64,000 bases of DNA, taken from Streptomyces sp. NBC_01304. Its GTDB lineage: Bacteria > Actinomycetota > Actinomycetes > Streptomycetales > Streptomycetaceae. This document shows positions 43,460 to 51,911 of this stretch, piece after piece. Positions within the stretch are counted from its first letter, which is position 1. Each line of letters opens with the position of its first letter. The notes under the pieces were generated by a model, which did not search any database, was not told the DNA's origin, and saw nothing but the letters and a program-made list of their open reading frames with translations. Location: NCBI RefSeq assembly GCF_035975855.1, contig NZ_CP109055.1, positions 434,001 to 498,000 on the forward strand, in the 5' to 3' direction. The position numbers and the translations under genes were made by a program.

Positions 43460-44299
43460 TCACCGCCCCTCTGCGGCCTCCCACTCCTGGTGTGCGGCGT
43501 GGACGCGGTGCCACAGCTCCGCCCTCTCGGCGGCGTCGACGTCGCTCAGCTGCAGCTGGAACACGTCGGCCAGGACGTCGTACCAGTCGTCGGCCGAGTC
43601 GATGGTCCGCTCGTCCGTGCCTTCGGCGTCGATCCGGCGCAGCACACAGCCGCGCAGCATGTCCACGCCCTTGGCGTCGCGCAGTTGGGCCTGGAAGACG
43701 CGTACGAAGCCGGACTCGGGGGACGTGGACAGGTGGGCGTGCTTCGCGGCGAAGGAGGACAGTGGCACAGGTTCCGGCGCGAAGACCATCGCCGTGAACG
43801 CGCCGCGGGGATCGTGGGTGAACCGCCAGCCGCCGGGCACCACCGTCGACGGCGCCATCGCGTAGGTGAACGGCCCCTGGACATAGCTGCCTTCACACAG
43901 CGGCAACGGTTCGTACATGCCGCCGGCGAGCCCGGTGTCGACCAGCCACCGCTCGCCGTCCAGCAGCACGGTGAGCGCGAGATGGTCGCCGCCCGGACCG
44001 GCAGGGTCCTCGACCTCATCCTGCACCCCGGCCCGGTGCAGGGTCACGTCGTAGCCGAGCGCCTCCAGGAGCGCAGCGAAGGCCCCGTTGAGGTGGAAGC
44101 AGTAGCCGCCGCGCCCGCGCAGGATCCGGGCCACCGACTCCGCGGCACCGATGCCCGTCGGCCGTCCCAGTTGGTTGTCGAGGGTCTCGTAGGCGACCCG
44201 TTCCACCTGCGCCCGGTGCAGTGCCCACAGCGCCTCGGCGGTCGGGGCCGCCGGCCGGTCCACCCCCAACACGGCCAGATACCCGTCGATGTCGATCAT
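43460..44299 (-). CDS. nat: arylamine N-acetyltransferase
   Basis: The 279-residue protein contains the cysteine protease-like triad of NAT enzymes: Cys in GRGGYCFHLNGAF near residue 67, His in GGDHLALTVLL and Asp in WLVDTGLAGG. NATs transfer acetyl from acetyl-CoA to arylamines and hydrazines; homologs in ansamycin clusters close macrolactams, but no such cluster is present. ATG 44299 has GAGG six nt upstream; a GTG four codons before is an alternative. It follows two hairpins that end the DUF1906 gene. Confidence 0.9.
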   Translation of the reverse strand: MIDIDGYLAVLGVDRPAAPTAEALWALHRAQVERVAYETLDNQLGRPTGIGAAESVARILRGRGGYCFHLNGAFAALLEALGYDVTLHRAGVQDEVEDPAGPGGDHLALTVLLDGERWLVDTGLAGGMYEPLPLCEGSYVQGPFTYAMAPSTVVPGGWRFTHDPRGAFTAMVFAPEPVPLSSFAAKHAHLSTSPESGFVRVFQAQLRDAKGVDMLRGCVLRRIDAEGTDERTIDSADDWYDVLADVFQLQLSDVDAAERAELWHRVHAAHQEWEAAEGR

Positions 44300-44334
44300 G
44301 CTCTCCCTCACCGCCCGAACGGATGATCAAAGTA

Positions 44335-44368
44335 GTCGCCGGTGGGCTTCGCCCGCCACACCGGCGAC
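44335..44368 (-). terminator. long hairpin downstream of the DUF1906 gene
   Basis: GTCGCCGGTG (44335-44344) and CACCGGCGAC (44359-44368) form a perfect 10-bp stem enclosing a smaller GGGC/GCCC stem. A second hairpin, GGCCGG and CCGGCC (44392-44408), lies between it and the DUF1906 stop. Confidence 0.55.
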
Positions 44369-44535
44369 CGTGTGGGAATGCGTCGAGCGAGGGCCGGCGA
44401 AACCGGCCGGCTCAACCCCGCCACCGACACAGAGCGGAGAGGGGTACGGCCCTCCTGAAGGGAACACGAGTCGGCTGCTGCCGAGCCGCCCCTTCGCCGT
44501 CACCAGCCAGCGGGCGTATGAGCACCCTCACGCAT

Positions 44536-45381
44536 TCAGCCGGTGACGGCCACGGGTGCGTCCCAGGCGTTGCGGTCGACGGTGATCGTGTAACCGCCGC
44601 GCGTTTCCTTGCTGTTGACCATGTACTGGTGCCCACGGCTGTGGTTCGTGTACAGCGACGGCGACCACGGCCAGTCACTGGTCGTGGTGTTGATTTTGTC
44701 CCACTTCGCATACCAGAGGTAGTCCGGCAGATCGGTGCGGTTGGCAGCGGTGGCCACGGCCTTCGCACTGGAACTGCTGAACCCGTAGTACCCGGCCCGA
44801 TACGTCTTGGCGCGCAGGGTCTTGGTGAAGGCGCGCACGTACGTGAGCACCGCCTTGTTGCACGCGGTGTTCGCGACGTCGTACGGCTCCATGTCCAGGT
44901 AGATCGCGCTCCCCGCCTTCATGCCGAGCTTGGAGGCTTTGGTCACAGCATCCTTGCCATGGGCGACACCGAGGGTGGAGGCGTTGGCCGCGGTCAGTTT
45001 CTCCGGGCTGGAGCCCCTCTGGCAGTACGGCTGAGCACCCACGTAGAGGGGGATGAGCTTCCACCCCTGGGCGGTGACCTTCTTTGTCCAGGACGCGGTG
45101 AGGTTGGGCTGGGCGCAGCCGCGGTTCTTGCCGCCGATGTAGACGGCGGCCGCGCCGTAGAACCCGGTACGCCACGCCTTCATCGCGGCGGCCGAGGGAG
45201 CGGTACAGGTGTCGAAGGCACGACCGGTGTACGTCTTCTTCGCGGGCTCGGTCGTGCCCGCCGACGCGCTCTGCACGAGGACGCCGCCCCCCGCGACGAT
45301 CGTGACACCCGCGGCGCCCCAGGCGATGTAACGATTTCTCTTGGACAGCCGGTGCGCAGGCTTGCGCGACGTGCCGAACAT
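44536..45381 (-). CDS. secreted DUF1906 (Rv2525c-like) glycoside-hydrolase-like protein
   Basis: The 281-residue precursor has a basic N-terminus and one hydrophobic segment (YIAWGAAGVTIVAGGGVLV) ending near SASAG. The rest is the DUF1906 barrel: FDTCTAPSAAAMKAW, AVYIGGKNRGCAQPNL, KLIPLYVGAQ, the acidic IYLDMEPYD (putative catalytic Asp/Glu) and LWYAKWDK. Such proteins act at the cell wall, and Rv2525c of Mycobacterium affects arabinogalactan remodelling. The dyad TGCGCGC-TG-GCGCGCA at 45400-45415 lies in its upstream region and could be an operator. Confidence 0.85.
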   Translation of the reverse strand: MFGTSRKPAHRLSKRNRYIAWGAAGVTIVAGGGVLVQSASAGTTEPAKKTYTGRAFDTCTAPSAAAMKAWRTGFYGAAAVYIGGKNRGCAQPNLTASWTKKVTAQGWKLIPLYVGAQPYCQRGSSPEKLTAANASTLGVAHGKDAVTKASKLGMKAGSAIYLDMEPYDVANTACNKAVLTYVRAFTKTLRAKTYRAGYYGFSSSSAKAVATAANRTDLPDYLWYAKWDKINTTTSDWPWSPSLYTNHSRGHQYMVNSKETRGGYTITVDRNAWDAPVAVTG

Positions 45382-45992
45382 ACGGTCCCCACCCCTTGAT
45401 GCGCGCTGGCGCGCACTTCTGTTGCTACTGATCCCTGCAGGATAGACACCTCGGGGCGGTGACTCGTCAAGCGGCAACCGCAAGGTGGGCGGGGAATGCT
45501 GTCTTTTCCTCCAACAGCTTGCGCTGCTGCAGGCAGCAGCAGAACTGGCCGATCATGCGGTGGAAGAGAGGCTCCTCCGAGCGGCAGCATGCCAATCTCC
45601 GTGCTCGTCTCGGCGCCTGCGGTAGCAAGCCTTGGCGCCCCGGACGGCACCCGCTGGACCTACCGGAAGATCAACCCGGCGATGAACGAGCGCGGCCGAC
45701 TCAAAGCCGGATCCGGCTCGCTCAGGGCCCATCCGTGCGCAAGCGGCGCCAGCCCGTCCCGGTGATCTTCACTCCAGAAGCACTACACCCCATCGCGAAG
45801 TACGGCGGCCCCACCCGAGCACGGCCGACCGGCCGGGAACGACCGACGCCGGACGCCTGCGCGGGAGTCCCGGCACCAAAGGGCCGACAAATGACGGTAG
45901 TTGAGACCCCGTTGACGGACGCCCGCACTCCCGTCAGGCTCTGGCGTGCGCAGGCACCTCCCCCGTTCACCGGATCCCCCACGGAGTGCTTC
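45382..45992. other. divergent intergenic region, 611 nt
   Basis: Apart from the 7-bp-arm dyad at 45400-45415, no operator or gene is defensible. A plus-strand frame near 45640-45720 reads TRWTYRKINPAMNERGRL, protein-like but with no start; it may be a relic. No riboswitch was recognised before the carboxypeptidase gene. Confidence 0.35.
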
Positions 45993-46730
45993 ATGCCCAG
46001 ACGGCTCGCACGACTCCTCCTGTCACTTGTCATGATCATTGTTGCGTCGGTCGTCGGAGTCGTGGCCACGGCCGGCACCGCCCAGGCCGACGGCTGCTAC
46101 ACCTGGTCGCGCACCCTCTCCCAGGGAGCGACAGGCGCCGACGTCACCCAGTTGCAGATCAGGGTGGCGGGTCATGCAGGAAACGGCGGAGTCCTCGCCG
46201 TCGACGGCGACTACGGGCCTGCCACCGCGGCAGCCGTCAAGCGCTTCCAGGCCGCGTACGGGCTGGCGGCCGACGGAGTCGCCGGCCCGGCCACATTCAG
46301 CAAGATCTACACGCTGCAGGACGACGACTGCACGCCGATCCACTTCACGTACGCCGAGCTCAACGACTGCAACTCGACCTGGGCCGGCGGCGCGGTGAGC
46401 GCCACCACGGCCAAGGCCAACGCGCTGCGCACCATGTGGAAACTGGAAGCCCTGCGGCACGCACTCGGTGACGAGCCGCTCCGCGTGACCAGCGGCTTCC
46501 GCTCGAAGGCCTGCAACGACGCGGTCGGTGGCGCCTCGAGCAGCCGCCACCTGTACGGCGACGCGGCGGATCTCGGCGCGGGCCCGCATTCCTTGTGCAA
46601 GCTCGCCCAGCAGGCACGCAACCACGGGTTCAACGGCATCCTCGGCCCCGGCTATCCGGGACACAGCGACCACACGCACGTCGACCACCGCTCCAGCCGC
46701 TTCTGGTCCGCGTCCAGTTGCGGCATCTGA
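45993..46730 (+). CDS. secreted zinc D-Ala-D-Ala carboxypeptidase (M15A) with peptidoglycan-binding domain
   Basis: GGAG seven nt upstream fixes ATG 45993. The 245-residue precursor has a signal peptide ending TAQADG. Residues 40-108 form a PG_binding_1 domain (GADVTQLQIRVAGHAG, VDGDYGPATAAAVKRFQAAY). The C-terminal half is a peptidase M15 domain like the Streptomyces albus G enzyme, with zinc ligands in SSRHLYGDAADLG and SDHTHVDH, and substrate-binding arginine in VTSGFRSKACN. It removes or trims D-Ala from stem peptides in the wall. It stands alone. Confidence 0.92.
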   Translation: MPRRLARLLLSLVMIIVASVVGVVATAGTAQADGCYTWSRTLSQGATGADVTQLQIRVAGHAGNGGVLAVDGDYGPATAAAVKRFQAAYGLAADGVAGPATFSKIYTLQDDDCTPIHFTYAELNDCNSTWAGGAVSATTAKANALRTMWKLEALRHALGDEPLRVTSGFRSKACNDAVGGASSSRHLYGDAADLGAGPHSLCKLAQQARNHGFNGILGPGYPGHSDHTHVDHRSSRFWSASSCGI

Positions 46731-46979
46731 TTCGGTTGCGAGCACCTCGGGGAGTCGGTCTCGCTCGTGGCGACCACCTTCCTGATCGCCACGTTCCCGG
46801 CTCCCCCGACTCCCCCAGCGGGAGAGCGCTCATGATCCGAGAACCCTTTGCGTTCACCAACGGAAGGCATCAAGGGCCTCTTGCCGCGAGTCTTGCCAGG
46901 TGTTGAATGCGCCCCTACAGTCCGGCAATGAATCCGTGGGACCGCTCCCACGCCCATCCGTCCAAGCGCTGGAGCTTCG

Positions 46980-47714
46980 ATGGCACCCATCCATCCCAGG
47001 CCGAGCCGGAGACGCATCCTCGGCGCCGCTCTGGCAGCCGGCCCCACGCTGTTCCTGGCATCCCCGCCCGCACGAGCAGATTCCTGGGGCACACCACAGG
47101 CCGTCAACTCTTGGAACGTCATCAGCGGGAGGTGGACGGCCAACAACGAACTGGAGACGTACACGCCTGACTGCGTCTGGTACGACGGCGCAACGCTGAT
47201 GATCAAAACGTACAACGCGGGCGGCGGGGTGTACTACTCCGGCCGCGTGGAGTCCAAGGCCCTCTACGGTTACGGCACTTACCGCTTCACCGCGAACATG
47301 CCCAACGGGCAGGGCCTGCTGCCCGCCGTGTGGGCCGCCTACCTCAACCCGTGGCTGCCCGAGATCGACGCGGCGGAGATCGTCGGCTCCAGGCCCGACA
47401 CCGTCTACCAGACCTTCCACGACACCAACAACGCACAGACTCAGTGGGCCCCGAACAACCCGGCCGGCTGGACCAACAGCTTCCACACCTACTCGTTCAC
47501 CTGGTGGCCCGACCACATCGACTTCGCCGTCGACGGCAACTTCACGGGCACCAAGTGGTACACCACCCCCGCGGGCACCGGCATGCACTTCATCGTCAAC
47601 ACGGCGGTCGGCGGGGACTGGCCGGGCAACCCGGACTCCTCGACCTGGGCCACGGCGGACGGCGCAAGGTACCTGAAGGTCTCCTCGATCACCTACACCC
47701 CGTACTACCCGTGA
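46980..47714 (+). CDS. secreted GH16 beta-glucanase-type hydrolase (Tat signal)
   Basis: GGAG five nt upstream fixes ATG 46980. The 244-residue precursor starts with a twin-arginine-like signal (PSRRRILGAALAAG, cleaved near ARA-DS). The GH16 jelly roll follows, with the catalytic ExDxxE cluster in LPEIDAAEIVGS: Glu128 nucleophile, Asp130 and Glu133 acid/base. Other blocks are RVESKALYGYGTYRF and HTYSFTWWPDHIDFAVDG. It should cleave beta-1,3 or mixed-linkage glucans. About 155 nt upstream, AGAGCGCT resembles a partial LacI-type half-site pair. Confidence 0.9.
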   Translation: MAPIHPRPSRRRILGAALAAGPTLFLASPPARADSWGTPQAVNSWNVISGRWTANNELETYTPDCVWYDGATLMIKTYNAGGGVYYSGRVESKALYGYGTYRFTANMPNGQGLLPAVWAAYLNPWLPEIDAAEIVGSRPDTVYQTFHDTNNAQTQWAPNNPAGWTNSFHTYSFTWWPDHIDFAVDGNFTGTKWYTTPAGTGMHFIVNTAVGGDWPGNPDSSTWATADGARYLKVSSITYTPYYP

Positions 47715-47940
47715 ATGCCGGTCACGGTCCGCAGGTCGGCATACTCGTCGAAGTACTCAGGCGGGCAGAGCAGCTCCCGGCCATCCGTACCGCCTGAGCA
47801 TGTCAGCCGGCACGCCGACACCGACGAAGCAGCGGCGTCGGCTCGGCCTGCGGCTCCGTCTCTCGCCCGGGGCGCAATGCTGAGTACCGGCGCATCGGGC
47901 TCGGGTGGCACGCGAAGGGCGTACCTTCCCGGGTAGACGA

Positions 47941-48087
47941 TTGAAGGTCACCGAGTGGGCCCACGTTCGCTGCACGGGTCGCGAAGGTACGCCCGTACTC
48001 GTCGAGTCCGCCCAGCAACGATGGCGGGCCGTGAACGCGCCCCGCCTCGTCGCGCTCGTCGAACGCGTGCCGGCGACCGCAGCCTGA
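47941..48087 (+). pseudogene. possible transposase C-terminal remnant
   Basis: The short frame ends WAHVRCTGREGTPVL, ESAQQRWRAVNAPRLVALV and ERVPATAA. The RWRAVNAPxLVALV stretch resembles from memory the end of an actinobacterial transposase type, but the match is short and the preceding 220 nt contain no more of such a gene in any frame. Confidence 0.35.
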
Positions 48088-48128
48088 CGTGGGCGGTGCC
48101 GGACAGAGCCACCGTGAGAGAGGCAGCA

Positions 48129-48833
48129 ATGGACCAAGGCACCCGCGGGGAGCTCATCAGCCGGCTGGCCGAGGCGGTCACATCCGCCACGACCGCGCAC
48201 CCGCTGCGGGTCGCCATCGACGGGCCGCCCGCCTCCGGCAAGACCACGCTGGCCGACGAGCTCGCCGTCGTCCTGCGCGCGCAGCACCGCGACGTCATCC
48301 GCGCGACCATCGACGACTTCCTCGTCCCTCGTGCACAGCGCTACCGACGCGGCCAGTACTCGGCCGAAGGCTGCTACTTCGACGCCCACGACCGTGCCGC
48401 GCTGTGCCGGGTGTTGCTCGATCCACTGGGCCCCGGCGGAGACCGAAGGTTCCAACACGCGGTCTACGACAGAGACACCGACACCCCATCGTCCCCGCCG
48501 GCCACGACCGCCCCCGCGGACGCCGTCCTGCTCTTCGACGGCGTCTTCCTCCTGCGCCCAGAACTCATCGACCGGTGGGACCTGCGCATCTTCGTGTCCG
48601 TCCCCTTCGAGCAGACGGTGGATCGCGCCCGGAACCGAGGCACAGCGCCGGCCGGATCCACCGCCGACACTGCCGAGATCGAGCGGTCCTGGCGCAACCG
48701 CTACATCCCCTCCCAACAGCTCTACTTCGCCACAGCCCGCCCAACCGACCACGCCGACGTCATCGTGTACAACGATCAGCTCCAGCGGCCCGCCTGGGAA
48801 GTCGGACCGCACTCACCGATCCACCGGATCTGA
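48129..48833 (+). CDS. uridine kinase-like P-loop NTPase
   Basis: The 234-residue protein has the P loop DGPPASGKTTLADEL near residue 30, a phosphate acceptor region (RATIDDFLVPRAQRYRRG) and VLLFDGVFLLRPEL, where the DG of the uridine-kinase family follows the Walker B strand. The later RARNRG and RYIPSQQLYF blocks fit the same group. It would phosphorylate a nucleoside or related small molecule. ATG 48129 follows GAGAGAGG. It converges with the CMD gene. Confidence 0.85.
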   Translation: MDQGTRGELISRLAEAVTSATTAHPLRVAIDGPPASGKTTLADELAVVLRAQHRDVIRATIDDFLVPRAQRYRRGQYSAEGCYFDAHDRAALCRVLLDPLGPGGDRRFQHAVYDRDTDTPSSPPATTAPADAVLLFDGVFLLRPELIDRWDLRIFVSVPFEQTVDRARNRGTAPAGSTADTAEIERSWRNRYIPSQQLYFATARPTDHADVIVYNDQLQRPAWEVGPHSPIHRI

Positions 48834-48870
48834 CAGTCGCTCTCGCCCAGGGGATTGTCGCCGCTCTCCA

Positions 48871-49293
48871 CTAGTCGGGGTCGACCGGGAGCAGGCCGCG
48901 CTCGGCGAAGACCTTCTTGGCGGTGAAGGTGGCGTTCAGGGCCTTGGGCATCCCGCAGTAGACCGCGGAGTGCAGGAGTGCCTCGGTAATTTCGTGCGGG
49001 GTGAGGCCGACATTGAGGGCGGCGTTGATGTGGACCTCCAGCTGGGGCTCGCAGCCACCGAGGGCGGTCAGCATGCCGAGGGTGACCAGTTGGCGATCCC
49101 GCGGAGCCAGGCCGGGCCGACTGTAGATGTCGCCGAAAGCCCAGGCAACGACCTGGTGACCGAGTTCCGGTGAGATGTCGGCGAGCGAATCGATCACTCT
49201 CTGGCCGCCTTCGCCGTCGACCTCGGTGAGCACCTGCATGCCACGCTCGAAGCGGTCCTGGCGCGTCTCTGCGGTAGCAGCCTTCTCAGTCAT
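48871..49293 (-). CDS. carboxymuconolactone decarboxylase family protein
   Basis: The 140-residue protein has the gamma-CMD pattern: GLAPRDRQLVTLGMLTALGG, EVHINAALNVGLTPHEITEA and LLHSAVYCGMPKALNA, with the conserved histidine and the AYxG-like YCGMPKA. It is closest to PcaC-like proteins, which decarboxylate 4-carboxymuconolactone, though many members only share the fold. No other protocatechuate gene is near. A MerR-type palindrome with 19-bp promoter spacing lies 190 nt upstream on its strand. Confidence 0.87.
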   Translation of the reverse strand: MTEKAATAETRQDRFERGMQVLTEVDGEGGQRVIDSLADISPELGHQVVAWAFGDIYSRPGLAPRDRQLVTLGMLTALGGCEPQLEVHINAALNVGLTPHEITEALLHSAVYCGMPKALNATFTAKKVFAERGLLPVDPD

Positions 49294-49354
49294 GCTTGTT
49301 CCGTTTCCTGCTGCTCGCCGAGCAGCTGCTCGTAGTTCCCGGTTTCTCGCAGCC

Positions 49355-49459
49355 TCAGCGGATCGCCGGCCAGTTCGGGTCGGCAGCTGCGTAGCGGCGC
49401 TGGTTGCCCGTGGTGCGGCCAACCCGTTCGATGAGGTCGGCGCTGTCGTGGATGTTCCG
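49355..49459 (-). pseudogene. possible MerR-type HTH relic upstream of the CMD gene
   Basis: The minus strand reads SADLIERVGRTTGNQRRYAA before a stop at 49355-49357. RTTGNQRRY resembles the wing of SoxR-type MerR regulators, where RTxGNQRRY precedes the second helix. The rest of the regulator is absent, so this is a low-confidence relic between the palindrome and the CMD start. Confidence 0.3.
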
Positions 49460-49474
49460 CTGACGATGCAAGAA

Positions 49475-49505
49475 CCGTAGAACCTGGAGTTCACTCCAGG
49501 TGAAA
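49475..49505 (-). promoter_or_regulatory. MerR-type promoter and palindrome for the CMD gene
   Basis: The perfect palindrome ACCTGGAGT-TC-ACTCCAGGT (49483-49502) lies between TTCACC (-35, plus strand 49505-49500) and TACGGT (-10, 49480-49475) with exactly 19 nt between the boxes on the minus strand. Geometry and the ACCT-N-AGGT dyad match MerR-family operators such as SoxR sites. Confidence 0.6.
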
Positions 49506-49666
49506 CGGTCTCTCGCCCCGTATGGACGGGCCGTCGCAGATGGTCGGCTCGTCCGGACGTCGTCGGGGACGGCATGCACGATGTGCTGGATAGGCGTTGC
49601 CTTGGTCGTGAAGGGCCGGACCGGGAGCGGATATTCGGTGTTCTGCCCGCCCCCTGAGGACACAAG

Positions 49667-50260
49667 ATGATGCGCATGACTTTGGCCACGCCCGTACTGC
49701 ACACCGCCCGCCTGCGACTGCGCCCCTTCACCGACGCCGACGCGGACCCCCTCTTCGCGCTGCACAGCAACACCCACGTGATGCGCTACTGGGACTCCCC
49801 GCCGTGGACCGAACGGGCCCGCGCCGAACGCTTCCTCACGATGTGCCAGAAGATCGCGGACGAAGGCACCGGGGCGCGGGTGGCCATCGACCGTGCCTCT
49901 GACGGGGCCTTCGTCGGCTGGTGCGGCCTGACCGGATGGAACCCGGACTACCGCAGCGCATCGTTGGGCTACGTCCTCGACGAGGCGATGTGGGGCCACG
50001 GCTACGCGCCGGAGGCCGCACACGCCGTGCTGCAGTGGGCATTCGACACACTGGACCTGAATCGAGTGCAGGCCGAGACCGATACACGCAACGTGGCATC
50101 TGCCCGGGTCCTGGAGAAGGTCGGCTTCATTCGGGAAGGGACGCTGAGGGAAGACTGCGTCGTGAACGGCGAGGTGTCCGACTCCTGGGTGTTCGGGTTG
50201 CTCAGGCGAGAGTGGCAGCCGTCCGCCGGGCCGATTCCAGCTCGCGAAGTGCGGCGTTAA
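49667..50260 (+). CDS. GNAT N-acetyltransferase, RimJ/RimL type
   Basis: The 197-residue protein has the RimJ/RimL layout: TARLRLRPFTDADADPLFAL at the start, GWCGLTGWNPDYRSASLGY, GHGYAPEAAHAVLQWAFD with the acetyl-CoA loop, and RVQAETDTRNVASARVLEKVGF, quoted in parts as RVQAETDTRNVAS and RVLEKVGF. It would acetylate an alpha-amino group or small amine. GAGG lies seven nt before ATG 49667. Its TAA stop is the first bases of a repeated sequence. Confidence 0.88.
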   Translation: MMRMTLATPVLHTARLRLRPFTDADADPLFALHSNTHVMRYWDSPPWTERARAERFLTMCQKIADEGTGARVAIDRASDGAFVGWCGLTGWNPDYRSASLGYVLDEAMWGHGYAPEAAHAVLQWAFDTLDLNRVQAETDTRNVASARVLEKVGFIREGTLREDCVVNGEVSDSWVFGLLRREWQPSAGPIPAREVRR

Positions 50261-50336
50261 GTCCGTTTCTGGTAGAGACCCCGTCCGGGTTGAGTGCGGA
50301 TGCCTTGACGGGTGAGGCGTCCGAGACGGCTATGGG
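50260..50336 (-). repeat. 77-bp repeat, copy A (inverted relative to copy B)
   Basis: This segment matches 51759-51835 in inverted orientation at about 61 of 77 positions by hand count, with the first 14 bases identical. On the minus strand it encodes HSRLGRLTRQGIRTQPGRGL followed by YQKRT, which resembles the end of a winged-helix DNA-binding protein. Confidence 0.6.
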
Positions 50337-50429
50337 TGACGTTCATGGCCGGGTCGTCGGTGGGCATGCCGTGGAGTTCGTGCGGATCACGGACTCGGAA
50401 CACCTGATTGGGGTAGGTGTCGAAGGCGT

Positions 50430-50858
50430 TCACGATGCCTGGTCCTTGCCGTGGTCGGCGAGGTTGCGGCTGACGCCGCCGACGGTGCTGTCGACCATCG
50501 CGCCGTGGATGACATCCTCGCCCTTGGACTCCCGGTCCACCAGGGCCCTCACCAGGCGGTTCCCGCACTGTTCAGCGGCCTGGCCGAGCAGAGCCCTGCC
50601 GGCGGCGGCACTGTCGTGGGCCGAGGCGGCCGGCACGACGACGCCGATGATCAGCCCCAGGACGCCGACGGCCAGTCCCCGCTTGCGGCTCGGAGTCCTC
50701 TTGTTCGCACCCAGCCCCGTCGTGGGCGCTCGGGGACCTCCGCGGCCGCGTGCAGGGAGAGCGTGTCGATGACCACGAGGGACGGGTCCTCTGGTCGGCG
50801 GGCCTTCTCCCTCACCTGGCCCGTCCTGCTTCCCGGCCGTGATCATCGGCTCGCTCAA
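50430..50858 (-). pseudogene. IS5-type transposase remnant
   Basis: Two minus-strand frames give pieces of an IS5-family DDE transposase common in Streptomyces. The first reads EKARRPEDPSLVVIDTLSLHAA (in part PSLVVIDTLSLHAA), where IDTQS with the first catalytic Asp is expected. After a frame change, TTGLGANKRTPSRKRGLAVG and VLGLIIGVVVPAASAHDSAA follow, matching the KxxGRKRGLAVDVLGL block; here the second Asp position reads G. The remaining ORF drifts (RALVDRESKGEDVIHGAMVD). Both termini are missing and the element cannot be active. Confidence 0.65.
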
Positions 50859-51119
50859 CTCCCATTGCCCGTCCGGTAAGTCGCCGAGGACGGCTCTCTC
50901 TTCACACCCCGCATATCCGCATCGTCATGCTCACCAGGCGGCTCGTGCGGGGATCAATACCATGATCGAGCGAGGGCATAAGCGAGGTTAGTGCAATATG
51001 CGCGATATGGTCCCTTGAGTCGATCGGCTGCCACCTCGACAGCTACGGGACCCTGCCGGGCACCCGGGTCCCGCGGGTGGAGCTCAGCACCTCCCAGGAT
51101 TCGACACGAAGGAACGATC

Positions 51120-51710
51120 GTGGCTTTCGCTCTCGACACCGCCGCTCAGGACCTGCTGTTCCGTGAGGCCCACACCGTCAACAACTTCACCGACGAGCCG
51201 GTGACCGACGGGCAGATCCAGGAGATCTACGATCTCGTAAAGTACGGTCCGACCAGCATGAACGGTCAGCCGATGCGCGTGGTGCTGGTGCGCACCCCCG
51301 AGGCCCGCGAGCGTCTCGTCGGCCACATGGTGGACAGCAACAAGACCAAGACGGCCGCCGCCCCGCTGACCGCGATCCTCGCGCTCGACACCAGGTTCCA
51401 CGAGAACCTGTCGACCCTGTTCCCGCACGCCCACGACGCCCTTGAGATCTGGGCCCCCGAGGACTTCCGGATTGCGCACGGCAGGTTCAACGTCGGCCTG
51501 CAGGCCGGCTACTTCATCATCGGGATCCGGGCCGCCGGCCTCGCCGCAGGCCCGATGACGGGGTACGACCCCGAGGGCATCAACAAGGACTTCTTCAGCG
51601 ACGGCAAGCACATCGTGCTCGCCGTGGTCAACATCGGCAAGCCCGGCAAGCGGGCGTGGCACGACCGCGGCCCCCGCCTCGACTACGACCAGGTCGTCAC
51701 CACCGTCTGA
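51120..51710 (+). CDS. malonic semialdehyde reductase-like nitroreductase (RutE family)
   Basis: AAGGA six nt upstream fixes GTG 51120. The 196-residue FMN protein has AHTVNNFTDEPVTDGQIQEI, LVKYGPTSMNGQPMRVVLV, the FNVGLQAGYFIIGIRAAGLA helix and GPMTGYDPEGINKDFF, the last being diagnostic for the RutE/HadB-type branch of the nitroreductase family. RutE reduces malonic semialdehyde in pyrimidine catabolism, but no other rut gene is present, so the role may be another small aldehyde or quinone. A strong terminator follows. Confidence 0.88.
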   Translation: MAFALDTAAQDLLFREAHTVNNFTDEPVTDGQIQEIYDLVKYGPTSMNGQPMRVVLVRTPEARERLVGHMVDSNKTKTAAAPLTAILALDTRFHENLSTLFPHAHDALEIWAPEDFRIAHGRFNVGLQAGYFIIGIRAAGLAAGPMTGYDPEGINKDFFSDGKHIVLAVVNIGKPGKRAWHDRGPRLDYDQVVTTV

Positions 51711-51722
51711 CCGTTCAAGCGA

Positions 51723-51753
51723 AACGACCCCGTCCGCTCCGGACGGGGTCGTT
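51723..51753 (+). terminator. terminator of the nitroreductase gene
   Basis: AACGACCCCGTCC (51723-51735) and GGACGGGGTCGTT (51741-51753) form a perfect 13-bp stem with a 5-nt loop, 13 nt after the stop codon. Confidence 0.8.
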
Positions 51754-51758
51754 CGGCG

Positions 51759-51835
51759 CCCACAGCCGCCTCGGGCGACTCACTCACCAAGGATTCCTCG
51801 CCCAACCGGGACGAGGTCGCCACCAGAAACGGACT
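51759..51835 (+). repeat. 77-bp repeat, copy B
   Basis: Inverted partner of 50260-50336. Its plus strand encodes HSRLGRLTHQGFLAQPGRGR followed by HQKRT, the same peptide motif as copy A. It begins directly after the nitroreductase terminator. Confidence 0.6.
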
Positions 51836-51911
51836 CAACACCCTCTCAAAGCGGGGCCCGCATCCACACGAGCGCCCACTCCCCCGCCGGGGGATCAAGA
51901 AGGGCAATCTC

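Noticed and set aside
42254..44299. Flavin monooxygenase plus arylamine N-acetyltransferase as part of an antibiotic cluster
   Set aside because: No AHBA, polyketide or other biosynthetic genes are present in the neighbourhood.
46818..46834. GGGAGAGCGCTCATGA upstream of the GH16 gene as a LacI-type operator
   Set aside because: Only the central eight bases are palindromic, so the site is too weak to annotate, although the position would suit one.
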